Shown here: in pieces, positions 22,723 to 30,433 of the stretch | How the letters are laid out: the number at the start of each line of letters is the position of its first letter | Position numbering within the stretch: position 1 is the stretch's first letter | Notes under the pieces: generated by a model | What the model saw: only the letters and a program-made list of their open reading frames with translations | What the model was told of the DNA's origin: nothing | Database searches by the model: none | Made by a program: the position numbers and the translations under genes | Source: Porphyromonadaceae bacterium UBA7207 | GTDB lineage: Bacteria; Bacteroidota; Bacteroidia; Bacteroidales; Muribaculaceae | NCBI GenBank assembly: GCA_002490635.1 | Contig: DKUJ01000024.1 | Coordinates: forward strand, 1 to 30,433 | Reading direction: 5' to 3' | Length of the DNA stretch: 30,433 nt

Positions 22723-25700
22723 ATGAAAAAGCTGTTTCTATTGCTTCTGGCAGTGATGACACTGAGCTTGTGTGCGTCGGCGCAGACGCGTACAGTTCGT
22801 GGCACTGTCCTCGACGCCGAGAACAACGACCCGCTCATCGGCGTGTCGGTATCCTCCGGCCCCGGCTATGGCGCGGCCACCGACATCAACGGCCAGTTCG
22901 TGGTGACTGTTCCGGCATCCGCAACACATCTGAGCATTTCCTACGTGGGTTACGAACCCCAGGACGTCGCCATCACCGACCGCGACCTCACCATCATGAT
23001 GCAGCCTGCAAACAGCCTGCTCGACCCCGTGATTGTGGTTGCATATGGCGAGCAGAAGAAATCGTCCTTCACCGGTTCGGCAGCCGTTGTAGGCTCCGCC
23101 ACCATCGAGAAAACGCAGGTCACCAACGTTCTCGACGCCCTCAACGGTAAAGTGGCCGGTCTGCAGCTCTCCAACGCTTCCGGCGCCCCCGGTGCTTCCA
23201 ACCCCACCATCCGCGTGCGCGGTTTCTCCTCGGTGCAGGCAGGCAACTCCCCCCTCATCATCGTGGACGGAGCACCCTACACCGGCGACATCAACAACCT
23301 CAACACCAACGACATCGAATCAATGTCCGTTCTTAAGGACGCCGCTTCCAACGCCCTCTACGGCGCACGCGGTGCCAACGGTGTGATTCTCATCACCACC
23401 AAGCGCGCCAGACTCGGCGAAGCTTCCGTGGTATTCGATGCCAAATGGGGCTCGCAGGGCCGTGCCACACAGGACTACAACTATGTGACCGACCCCCGCG
23501 CATACTACGAACTCTACTACCAGTCGCTCTACAACTACGCAGCCGCTCCCGCCGAACAGTACTCGGCCAACGGCGGCAGCTATGTGAACATCGGCGGTCT
23601 GGGCTACAACAACAAGCGCGCCACCGAATATGCCAACGCACAGCTCATCAACGGCGCCCTCGGTCTCGGATACAACACCCTCACTGTACCCGAGGGCCAG
23701 TATCTGGTAGGCTACAACCGCCGCATCAACCCCAACGCCACCATCGGCCGCATGGTCAACTACCAGGGTCAGGACTTCTGGCTCCAGCCCGACAACTGGA
23801 TGGACGGCTCCTACAAGCACAGCCTCCGCCACGAATACAACCTCAGCGTTACCCAGGGTACCGACAAGACCAACTTCATGGCTTCGTTCAGCTACCTCAA
23901 CAACGACGGTATCGTGATTTCCCCCTCGAGCTTCGAACGACTCACCGGCCGCATCAGCGCCGACACCCAGGCAAAATCCTGGCTTAAAGTAGGTGCCAAC
24001 GTGAGCTACAGCCACGTGAACACCCAGGCCATGAGCTCCGCCGAAGGTTCCTCCGCATCCACCGGCAACATCTTCGCTTTCGCCACCGGCATCGCTCCCA
24101 TCTATCCTCTGTACATGCGCGACGGCAAGAAGCAGATCATGGTCGACAACAACGGCTTCCCCCGCTACGACTACGGCGCAGGCCTCAACGGCGGCAACCG
24201 TCGTCCGGTATTCCCCGGCGCCAACGCCATTTCCGATGAACAGCTCAACAAGAACGAGCAGAGCATCAACGCACTCTCCGCAACCGGATTCATCGAAATC
24301 CGCTTCCTCAACGACTTCAAGTTCACCTCCAACAACAACGTGAACCTGATGGAATACCGCCTCACAAACACCAACAACCCCTTCTACGGACAGTTTGCAA
24401 CACAGGGCGGTCTGATTACCAAGCAGCACAGCCGCGAGGTGGACTACACCATCCAGCAGCTCCTCAACTGGAACCGCGTGTTCAACAACCGCCACAACGT
24501 GAGCGTCCTCTTAGGCCACGAATGGTATAAGAACACCAACGAACACCTCTACGCCACCAAGTCCTACATGTTCCTGCCCGACGCCACCGAGCTCGCAGGC
24601 GCAATCATCGACGGCAGCCCCGGCAGCTACAGCACCATGTACAACAACGAAGGCTGGCTCGGACGCGCACAGTACGACCTCGACAGCAAATACTTCGTTT
24701 CGGCATCGTTCCGCCGCGACGCTTCCAGCCGCTTCCACCCCGACCACCGCTGGGGCAACTTCTGGAGCGCCGGCGTTGCCTACCTGATTTCCAAGGAAGA
24801 CTGGTTCACCGCACAGTGGGTCGACCTGCTCAAAATCAAAGTCAGCTACGGCGAACAGGGCAACGACAACATCGGTGACTTCCGCTACATCGACACCTAC
24901 GACCTGGTGAATGCCGACGGCACACCTTCGGTTACCCCCCGCGCCAAAGGCAACGAGACCATCACCTGGGAAAAAGGCGGCAACTTCAATGCCGGTGTGG
25001 AATTCGAACTCTTCAACACCCGCCTCATGGGTAGCTTCGAAGGTTTCTACCGCAAGACATCCGACATGCTCATGTACTTCCCGCTGCCCGCATCGTCCGG
25101 CTTCATGGGATACTACGACAATATCGGCGACATGACCAACGCCGGTATCGAAGTGGAACTCCAGGGCGACGTTATCCGCACCCGCGACTTCCGCTGGACC
25201 ATCAACGCCAACCTCACCTGGTACAAGAACCGCATCTCCTACCTCCCCGAGGAACGTAAAGGCAACACCATCGACGGCATCAGCGGCTACTCCAGTGGCG
25301 ACACATTCTACGGCGAAGGCGCCCCCATGTACACCTTCATGATGAAGAAATACGCAGGCGTGAACCCCGAGAACGGTATGGCCATGTACTACCGCAACGT
25401 TCTGGACAAGGACGGCAACCCCACCGGTGAAGTGGTGACAACACACGACTACAGCGCAGCTTCCCAGTATCTCTGCGGCACAGCCCTCGCCCCCGTCTAC
25501 GGCGGCTTCGGCACAAGCCTTGAATACAAAGGCTTCGACCTGTCCGTGGCCTTCAACTACCAGATCGGCGGTCAGGTCTACGACGGCGCTTATGCCTCCA
25601 TGATGTCCTCGCCCGCAAGCTCCGCTTCCGGCGGCAACCTCCACGTCGACCTCTACAAGAGCTGGACTCCCGAGAATCCCAACAACACCATTCCCCGCTT

Positions 25701-25980
25701 CCAGGCAACCGACCAGTACAGCGCAGCCAAGAGCGACCGCTTCCTCACCGATGCCTCCTACCTCTCGCTGGACAACATCAACTTCGGCTACACACTGCCT
25801 TCCGACCTTGTCAGGAAAATGAAACTCAACCGTGTCCGCGTGTACTTCGCAGCCGACAACATCTGGGTGTGGAGCAAACGCCAGGGCCTCGATCCCCGCC
25901 AGTCCTTCACCGGCGCTTCCAACAACACCTACCACGCTCCCATCCGCACTCTCTCCGGCGGTCTTACCGTTTCATTCTAA
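22723..25980 (+). CDS. SusC/RagA-type TonB-linked outer-membrane transporter
   Basis: A 1085-residue outer-membrane barrel that imports a large ligand with energy from TonB. A signal peptide (1-20, SLCASA) precedes a carboxypeptidase-regulatory-like domain (about 23-98; RTVRGTVLDAENNDPLIGVSV). Then come a TonB box (DPVIVVAYGEQKKSSFTGSA, 101-120) and a plug domain with LNGKVAGLQLSN, IRVRGFSS and the SusC signature NALYGARGANGVILITTK (210-227). The rest is a 22-strand barrel ending in aromatic TVSF. Length is normal. The SusD gene follows after 15 bases, and no ECF sigma/anti-sigma or hybrid two-component regulator lies in the window. Ligand cannot be deduced. Confidence 0.96.
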   Translation: MKKLFLLLLAVMTLSLCASAQTRTVRGTVLDAENNDPLIGVSVSSGPGYGAATDINGQFVVTVPASATHLSISYVGYEPQDVAITDRDLTIMMQPANSLLDPVIVVAYGEQKKSSFTGSAAVVGSATIEKTQVTNVLDALNGKVAGLQLSNASGAPGASNPTIRVRGFSSVQAGNSPLIIVDGAPYTGDINNLNTNDIESMSVLKDAASNALYGARGANGVILITTKRARLGEASVVFDAKWGSQGRATQDYNYVTDPRAYYELYYQSLYNYAAAPAEQYSANGGSYVNIGGLGYNNKRATEYANAQLINGALGLGYNTLTVPEGQYLVGYNRRINPNATIGRMVNYQGQDFWLQPDNWMDGSYKHSLRHEYNLSVTQGTDKTNFMASFSYLNNDGIVISPSSFERLTGRISADTQAKSWLKVGANVSYSHVNTQAMSSAEGSSASTGNIFAFATGIAPIYPLYMRDGKKQIMVDNNGFPRYDYGAGLNGGNRRPVFPGANAISDEQLNKNEQSINALSATGFIEIRFLNDFKFTSNNNVNLMEYRLTNTNNPFYGQFATQGGLITKQHSREVDYTIQQLLNWNRVFNNRHNVSVLLGHEWYKNTNEHLYATKSYMFLPDATELAGAIIDGSPGSYSTMYNNEGWLGRAQYDLDSKYFVSASFRRDASSRFHPDHRWGNFWSAGVAYLISKEDWFTAQWVDLLKIKVSYGEQGNDNIGDFRYIDTYDLVNADGTPSVTPRAKGNETITWEKGGNFNAGVEFELFNTRLMGSFEGFYRKTSDMLMYFPLPASSGFMGYYDNIGDMTNAGIEVELQGDVIRTRDFRWTINANLTWYKNRISYLPEERKGNTIDGISGYSSGDTFYGEGAPMYTFMMKKYAGVNPENGMAMYYRNVLDKDGNPTGEVVTTHDYSAASQYLCGTALAPVYGGFGTSLEYKGFDLSVAFNYQIGGQVYDGAYASMMSSPASSASGGNLHVDLYKSWTPENPNNTIPRFQATDQYSAAKSDRFLTDASYLSLDNINFGYTLPSDLVRKMKLNRVRVYFAADNIWVWSKRQGLDPRQSFTGASNNTYHAPIRTLSGGLTVSF

Positions 25981-25995
25981 AACGAGCCATAAGCA

Positions 25996-27672
25996 ATGAA
26001 AGCATCATATAAATTTCTGCTTGCAGCGGCACTTTCCGCGCCACTGCTGACCGGCTGTATCGAGGAGTCCGTTCCCACACAGTACGTCCTCTCCAACCAG
26101 CTGGTGGGCAATTCCAACGCCATCACAGCATTCGCCAACGCAATGCCCGCGCACATGAATGTAATTGCAACAATTGGTCAGGAGTACCACTTCGACGCCG
26201 GTATGCCGTCGATGCTCCAGATACGCAACGTGATGACCGACGACATGCACGTGCGCTACGCCGGCGGTTTCGACTGGTACTCCTCATGGGCGGTAGCCGA
26301 TGACGCACTCGGCCCCAACTACCTCGTGTGCCAGTACCCGTGGAACTACTACTACGCCCACGTTCTCACCACCAACAACTCCATCAAGGCCATCGACCCC
26401 GAGACCGAGATAGCACTCGAGCGCTACTACCTCGGCGCCTCGCTGGCAACCCGCGCAGCCACCTATCTGGACATGGCACGCATGTGGGAAGTGCTGCCCA
26501 CGGCTGTGAACAACGGCAACTCGCCCGAAGGCAACAACATCCTCGGCCTCTCCTGCGTTATCGTTACCGACGAGACCTCCGAGAGCGACATGCGCAACAA
26601 TCCCCGCGCCGAGCACTCTGTAATGTTCGAATTCATCAAGAACGACCTCGAGCGCGCAATTCCATACATGACCGGCTATGCCCGTCCCTCCAAGACTCTC
26701 CCCGACGTGGCCGTGGCCAAAGGCCTTCTCGCCCGCCTCTACCTCTGGGATGCCTCCTATCAGGCTGAAGTAAAAGCCGACCAGGCTGCCGCCAATGCCT
26801 CTTATGCAAAGGCTGCCCAGTATGCCCGCGAAGCCATCAGCGAATCCGGAGCAACTCCTCTCACCCGCGAAGAATGGCTCAGCACAACTGCCGGCTTCAA
26901 CGACATCAACGTTTCGTCGTGGATGTGGGGCGGACAGTACGCAGCCGAAGACGACGCTGTTGTTGCCGGCGGCATCCGCACCTGGACATCGGTCATCAGC
27001 CCCGAACAAATGTTCGGCTATGCCGGCAGCGAATGCGGCGCGATGCCCGAAATCGGCGCTTCGTTCTACAACCGCATCAACAACAACGACTGGCGTAAAC
27101 TCGCCTTCGTGGCTCCGGAAGGCACTCCCCTTTCGGGTCAGGAACCCTTCCTCGACCCCGAGTTCGCAGCAACATATTTCGACGGCCCCTACATCGCCAT
27201 CAAGTTCCGTCCCGGCCAGGGCAACATGGAAGACCCCAATGTGGGTGCAGTGGTTGGCTATCCTATGATGCGCGTCGAGGAAATGTACTTCATCGAAGCC
27301 GAGGCAACCGCCCACCAGAATCCCGGCAACGGTCTCAGCCTGCTCAAGCAGTTCATGACCACCTACCGCTATCCCACCTACAACGCCACCGTTTCCGGCG
27401 ACGCCGCAGTAGTGGACGAGATCATCTTCCAGAAACGTATCGAGCTCTGGGGCGAAGGACAGAACTTCTTCGATGTGAAACGCCTCAACATGAGCGTGAC
27501 ACGCTTCTACAACGGCACCAACTTCGAGGATAACGAAACCTACAACACCGTTGGCCGCCCCGCATGGATGAACTTCTGCATCGTGGCCCAGGAAGAGAAC
27601 AACAACGAAGCTCTCGTAGGCTACAACACTCCCTCGCCTGCAGGCATCTACAAACCGCTCACCAACGACTAA
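25996..27672 (+). CDS. RagB/SusD family surface lipoprotein
   Basis: The lid and ligand-binding partner of the preceding SusC protein. The 558-residue product has a signal peptide and lipobox LLTGC (Cys21), followed by acidic IEES, consistent with export to the cell surface. SusD features include TPR-like helices (for example ALERYYLGASLATRAATYLDMARMW and VAKGLLARLYLWDASYQ), the VGAVVGYPMMRVEEMYFIEAEA segment and the near-C-terminal IIFQKRIELWGEGQNFFDVKRLN. It is 39 bases upstream of the next lipoprotein gene. Confidence 0.95.
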   Translation: MKASYKFLLAAALSAPLLTGCIEESVPTQYVLSNQLVGNSNAITAFANAMPAHMNVIATIGQEYHFDAGMPSMLQIRNVMTDDMHVRYAGGFDWYSSWAVADDALGPNYLVCQYPWNYYYAHVLTTNNSIKAIDPETEIALERYYLGASLATRAATYLDMARMWEVLPTAVNNGNSPEGNNILGLSCVIVTDETSESDMRNNPRAEHSVMFEFIKNDLERAIPYMTGYARPSKTLPDVAVAKGLLARLYLWDASYQAEVKADQAAANASYAKAAQYAREAISESGATPLTREEWLSTTAGFNDINVSSWMWGGQYAAEDDAVVAGGIRTWTSVISPEQMFGYAGSECGAMPEIGASFYNRINNNDWRKLAFVAPEGTPLSGQEPFLDPEFAATYFDGPYIAIKFRPGQGNMEDPNVGAVVGYPMMRVEEMYFIEAEATAHQNPGNGLSLLKQFMTTYRYPTYNATVSGDAAVVDEIIFQKRIELWGEGQNFFDVKRLNMSVTRFYNGTNFEDNETYNTVGRPAWMNFCIVAQEENNNEALVGYNTPSPAGIYKPLTND

Positions 27673-27711
27673 ACGGATCCGAATCATTGATTCCATTCAA
27701 AACAGCCTATT

Positions 27712-29601
27712 ATGAAAACAAATAAAATACTGAGTGCACTGGCTGCCGGCCTCGTTCTTGTCGGAGCCGCCTCCTGCACCGACAAGGCCAATTGGGATCC
27801 CGCCCCAATCTATTCCGGCGAAGAGGTTTATTTCAGCCCCCAGGAAATCGGCACCCTCGACATCGAGACCGACGCCACCTCCGTGGACTTCAAGCTCTAT
27901 CGCTCCAACGGCGAGAAAGCCGCCACCGTGGTGCTCAACAGCACAGTAACCGACCCCGACGGCGAACCCGCCACCGAGATATTCGACTGCCCCACCGAGG
28001 TTACTTTCCCCGCCGGCGAAACTGTTGTGAACGTTCCCGTGGGCATCACCTTCTCCGCAGTCACCGCCGAGAAGCCCTATACTCTCAAAGTGACCATCGG
28101 CGACGGCGAAGGCACTCCCTACGGGCCCACCGAAGCTACTTTCACACTACTCTATGCCACCAAGTACACCGAATGGGAACAGGTGAATCCCGGTGAATAC
28201 GTAGATGTGCAGATGGGCGGAGCCTGGGACTACAACTATCAAGCCGACCTGTTCAAGCGCACCAGCACCAACATGCCCGGCATCTACCAGTTCAAATTCG
28301 AGGATCCTTTCTCGGATGCCGAATGGGAATACATCATCACCATCAACGAGAACATCCCCGTTACCGTTGAAGGTGTTGAAGCTCCCACCTATCTCGCCAC
28401 GCTGAACAACATCGACACCGGTGTAGAAGTAAATTCCGACGGTGACACCTACATCATGGTAGACAATTTCACCTTTTGGAAAAACTACAACCCCAACTAC
28501 ACCACCGAACAGGTGATGAAGCTGATAGAACGCAACGAGATGGTCAATTCTTACTATCAGCCCGCCACCGGCAAGATCAGCCTCCAACTCATAGGCCAGA
28601 CATCCGCCAACTTCGGAACCACGAGCTACTCTCCCAGCTTCAACGGCGAATACATTATACAGCTCCCCGGTTTCAAGACCTACGAAATCTATGCTTTCCA
28701 GGATGGCGTGAACATCGACGCTACCGGTGCTGAAGAAGTGGTGTTTGAAATCATCAAGGGCGCCGACACCTATGCATTCAAATCGCAGCTGGTACTCGGA
28801 TCTCTCGAAGGCGCCGCCCTCGAAAACGCAGCCAAGGCTCTCGCCGAAAACGAGGACATCGCAGCCTCCACTGAAGACGGCCGCTTCTCCTTCCCCGTTT
28901 CCAACGGCACCACCTACACTCTGGTAGTGGCCGCCCTCGGTGAAGACGGCGCCCTGGTGAAACATCTCGGCAAAACCTTCACCTTCACCAGCACCCAACC
29001 TGCCGACGGCTACAAGACCATCGGCTACGCCAAGTACACCGACGGCTTCATGAGCGCTATCTTCGAAGGCGCAGGTGCATGGTCGGCTTTCGTTGAAGTG
29101 CAGGAAAAAGAAGACGAACCGGGTCTCTACCGCCTCAAGAACGCATACCGCCAGTGGGCCTACGAAAACGAACAGCCCGAAAGCGCGATGCGCGGCAACT
29201 ACTACCTGAACATCAACGCCAAGGACGCCAACCTCGTCTACATCGAGAAGAGCAACCTCGGCCTGCGCTTCAGCCCCGCACAGGGCAACGTCTTCGCCTA
29301 CTCCATGGCAGCCGAAATGCTCGCCGAAGGCAAGACTCCCATGGCTATCAAGCTGCAGCGCGCGAACGGCACTCTCAAGAACGGCGTAATCACCTTCTCG
29401 GTGCAGAAGCTCTATGTGGGCTATGAGAACGATGCCGAATGGACCAACGCCAACCTCACCGGCACCTTCAAGCTCGAACTCAACACCCTCACCAACCAGG
29501 TTCCCGCAGAGCTGTCGACCCGTGTAGGCAACAAATCCAACACCCGCAGCGCAGCCGTGCGCCTCAACACACCCCTGACCTCCACTACCGCAGTGGAATA
29601 A
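27712..29601 (+). CDS. Large surface-type lipoprotein, candidate third component of the SusCD system
   Basis: A 629-residue lipoprotein: signal segment 6-21, lipobox GAASC (Cys22), then TDKANWDP. Residues about 35-145 (EEVYFSPQEIGTLDI, then FPAGETVVNVPVGITF, then KPYTLKVTIGDGEGTPYGP) resemble the Calx-beta/DUF4843-type beta domain seen in many Bacteroidales surface lipoproteins. The remainder is rich in Tyr, Trp, Thr and acidic residues, as in ligand-binding beta proteins. I recognise no catalytic motif. Its position after susC-susD with 39 bases of spacing, ending at a strong terminator, suggests a SusE/SusF-like binding accessory. That role is inferred from context only. Confidence 0.72.
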   Translation: MKTNKILSALAAGLVLVGAASCTDKANWDPAPIYSGEEVYFSPQEIGTLDIETDATSVDFKLYRSNGEKAATVVLNSTVTDPDGEPATEIFDCPTEVTFPAGETVVNVPVGITFSAVTAEKPYTLKVTIGDGEGTPYGPTEATFTLLYATKYTEWEQVNPGEYVDVQMGGAWDYNYQADLFKRTSTNMPGIYQFKFEDPFSDAEWEYIITINENIPVTVEGVEAPTYLATLNNIDTGVEVNSDGDTYIMVDNFTFWKNYNPNYTTEQVMKLIERNEMVNSYYQPATGKISLQLIGQTSANFGTTSYSPSFNGEYIIQLPGFKTYEIYAFQDGVNIDATGAEEVVFEIIKGADTYAFKSQLVLGSLEGAALENAAKALAENEDIAASTEDGRFSFPVSNGTTYTLVVAALGEDGALVKHLGKTFTFTSTQPADGYKTIGYAKYTDGFMSAIFEGAGAWSAFVEVQEKEDEPGLYRLKNAYRQWAYENEQPESAMRGNYYLNINAKDANLVYIEKSNLGLRFSPAQGNVFAYSMAAEMLAEGKTPMAIKLQRANGTLKNGVITFSVQKLYVGYENDAEWTNANLTGTFKLELNTLTNQVPAELSTRVGNKSNTRSAAVRLNTPLTSTTAVE

Positions 29602-29630
29602 TCCGAATCATACAGATTTCCCCTATAGCA

Positions 29631-29669
29631 GGAGGCAACGCCGGATCCGGCGTTGCCTCCACTTTTTTT
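29631..29669 (+). terminator. Terminator of the SusCD operon
   Basis: GGAGGCAACGCCGGA and TCCGGCGTTGCCTCC are joined as a perfect 30-nt palindrome (29631-29660), followed by AC and a run of seven T. It sits 29 bases after the lipoprotein stop. Confidence 0.92.
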
Positions 29670-29733
29670 GCTGCCTGCAAAAACTTTTCCGGGACTTCCG
29701 GTGTTTATCATTCGGAACATTAATACAAAAGAT

Positions 29734-30384
29734 ATGAAAACGAAAATGATTATCGGCGCGGCTCTGCTATCGATTGCCGGCCTCACCTCATGTGACAACA
29801 CTGCAAGACTCGCCGGCAATGTGGAAGGCACATGGCACGCGCCCGAAACAAATATGATTCTGAAAAAAGACCATGGCGGCCATTACGATTCCGGAGCAGC
29901 CGGCAGGCACGTAAATGACCGGACTCTCGCTTGCGCTCCTACAATTACTTTCACCCGCACTCAGGGCACCAAGGGAGGCGACATCACCATAGTGGCAAAC
30001 TATACAATGACTATGCCGGTGGCATTGACAGATACAGTTCTCTCCGCTCCCGTAAACGCCACTGTAAGCGGCACGGCAAACGCCAGCGGCACATGGATGG
30101 CCAAGGACGACGACGAAATAGCAGTAACGCTCGACGCCACGCGGACCGACGTGACTGTCGACCCATCGTCTCTTACACTCAGCTATGCCACGCTGACCGA
30201 CTCCCCGGCAGCAGGTCTCGAGGCCATAAAGGCCCGGGTGCAGGCCAATGTGGCATCGGCGGTATCGCAGGCCATCAGGCAGAGCACGGCACGCCTGCAC
30301 GAGTTCGACGATGTGAAGGTTGCCGGTTCCAACATGAAGCTGGAAATCGGCAAAACCAAACTGATGTTTACCAGACAGCAATAA
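29734..30384 (+). CDS. Small lipoprotein of unknown function
   Basis: A 216-residue predicted lipoprotein with lipobox AGLTSC (Cys20) followed by DNTARLAGNVEGTW. The GxVxGTW start is reminiscent of lipocalin-like Bacteroidales lipoproteins. Residues about 65-130 are Thr/Ala/Val-rich beta strands (ITFTRTQGTKGGDITIVANYTMTMP). Residues about 155-195 look helical (LEAIKARVQANVASAVSQAIRQ). No enzyme motif is seen. ATG at 29734 is chosen because it starts the signal peptide; an upstream frame runs through the terminator. It lies after the SusCD terminator, so it is probably transcribed separately, although I find no good promoter between them. Confidence 0.72.
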   Translation: MKTKMIIGAALLSIAGLTSCDNTARLAGNVEGTWHAPETNMILKKDHGGHYDSGAAGRHVNDRTLACAPTITFTRTQGTKGGDITIVANYTMTMPVALTDTVLSAPVNATVSGTANASGTWMAKDDDEIAVTLDATRTDVTVDPSSLTLSYATLTDSPAAGLEAIKARVQANVASAVSQAIRQSTARLHEFDDVKVAGSNMKLEIGKTKLMFTRQQ

Positions 30385-30416
30385 TCCCTACAACCAGATA
30401 ATCGCCATCCGAAGAA

Positions 30417-30433
30417 AAGCATCGGAGATGCTT
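30417..30433 (+). terminator. Hairpin at window edge, probable terminator
   Basis: AAGCATC-GGA-GATGCTT is a perfect 7-bp hairpin 32 bases after the last stop codon. A following T-tract, if any, lies outside the window. Confidence 0.55.

Noticed and set aside
23320..27696. Minus-strand open frames of 391, 474 and 470 codons antisense to susC and susD
   Set aside because: Val/Gly/Ala-rich mirror frames of strongly biased coding sequence, with no signal peptide or family.

Overview
The window looks like a chromosomal segment of a Bacteroidales bacterium, most plausibly a GC-rich Muribaculaceae-type gut commensal. This is inferred from gene content (SusC/SusD pair, DUF2400/TIGR02757 protein, EttA-type ABC-F, an Ig-like lipoprotein beside a polyprenyl synthetase, HSDR_N protein divergent from holA). 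It is also supported by Bacteroidota-type promoters (TTTG, about 19 nt, TAnnTTTG) and the absence of Shine-Dalgarno leaders. I see no insertion sequence, prophage, integrase or CRISPR array.

Positions 1-1115: the start of a DUF2400 gene (minus, cut by the window edge), tRNA-His(GTG) with its promoter, then about 580 bases without a protein gene. This stretch holds an orphan consensus promoter facing a hairpin terminator about 100 bases away, a candidate small RNA. Positions 1116-6338 (minus) are a tightly packed run read as octaprenyl-type synthase, Ig-like lipoprotein, NapH-like polyferredoxin, thyA, folA. The last three overlap by ATGA junctions. Positions 6577-8138: a stand-alone HSDR_N nuclease-like protein divergent from holA, closed by a perfect 15-bp bidirectional terminator. 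Positions 8217-11973 (minus): Ca2+/Na+ antiporter, YraN, aminopeptidase P and gamma carbonic anhydrase, probably one operon with a clear promoter at 11999-12030.

Positions 12117-14812 (plus): ruvX, def and ettA, a DNA-processing and translation group. Positions 14940-15216: a small winged-helix protein with its own terminator. Positions 15281-21764 (plus): an orphan sensor histidine kinase, then an overlapping operon of a DPP-IV-type peptidase, an unrecognised membrane protein, miaA and a secreted protein of unknown function. A PepSY-like lipoprotein faces it convergently.

Positions 22723-29601 (plus): a SusC/SusD outer-membrane uptake pair followed by a 629-residue lipoprotein, ended by a 30-nt perfect palindrome terminator. 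No glycoside hydrolase, peptidase or regulator accompanies it inside the window, so the substrate cannot be named. A last small lipoprotein gene (29734-30384) is followed by a hairpin cut by the window end.

Most of the window is ordinary housekeeping sequence. The points most worth a second look are the orphan promoter/terminator unit at about 690-853, three genes whose -7 boxes abut the start codon (apparently leaderless), the membrane protein with a Nudix-like tail lacking a Nudix box, the polyferredoxin translationally coupled to thymidylate synthase, and the SusCD-plus-lipoprotein unit.
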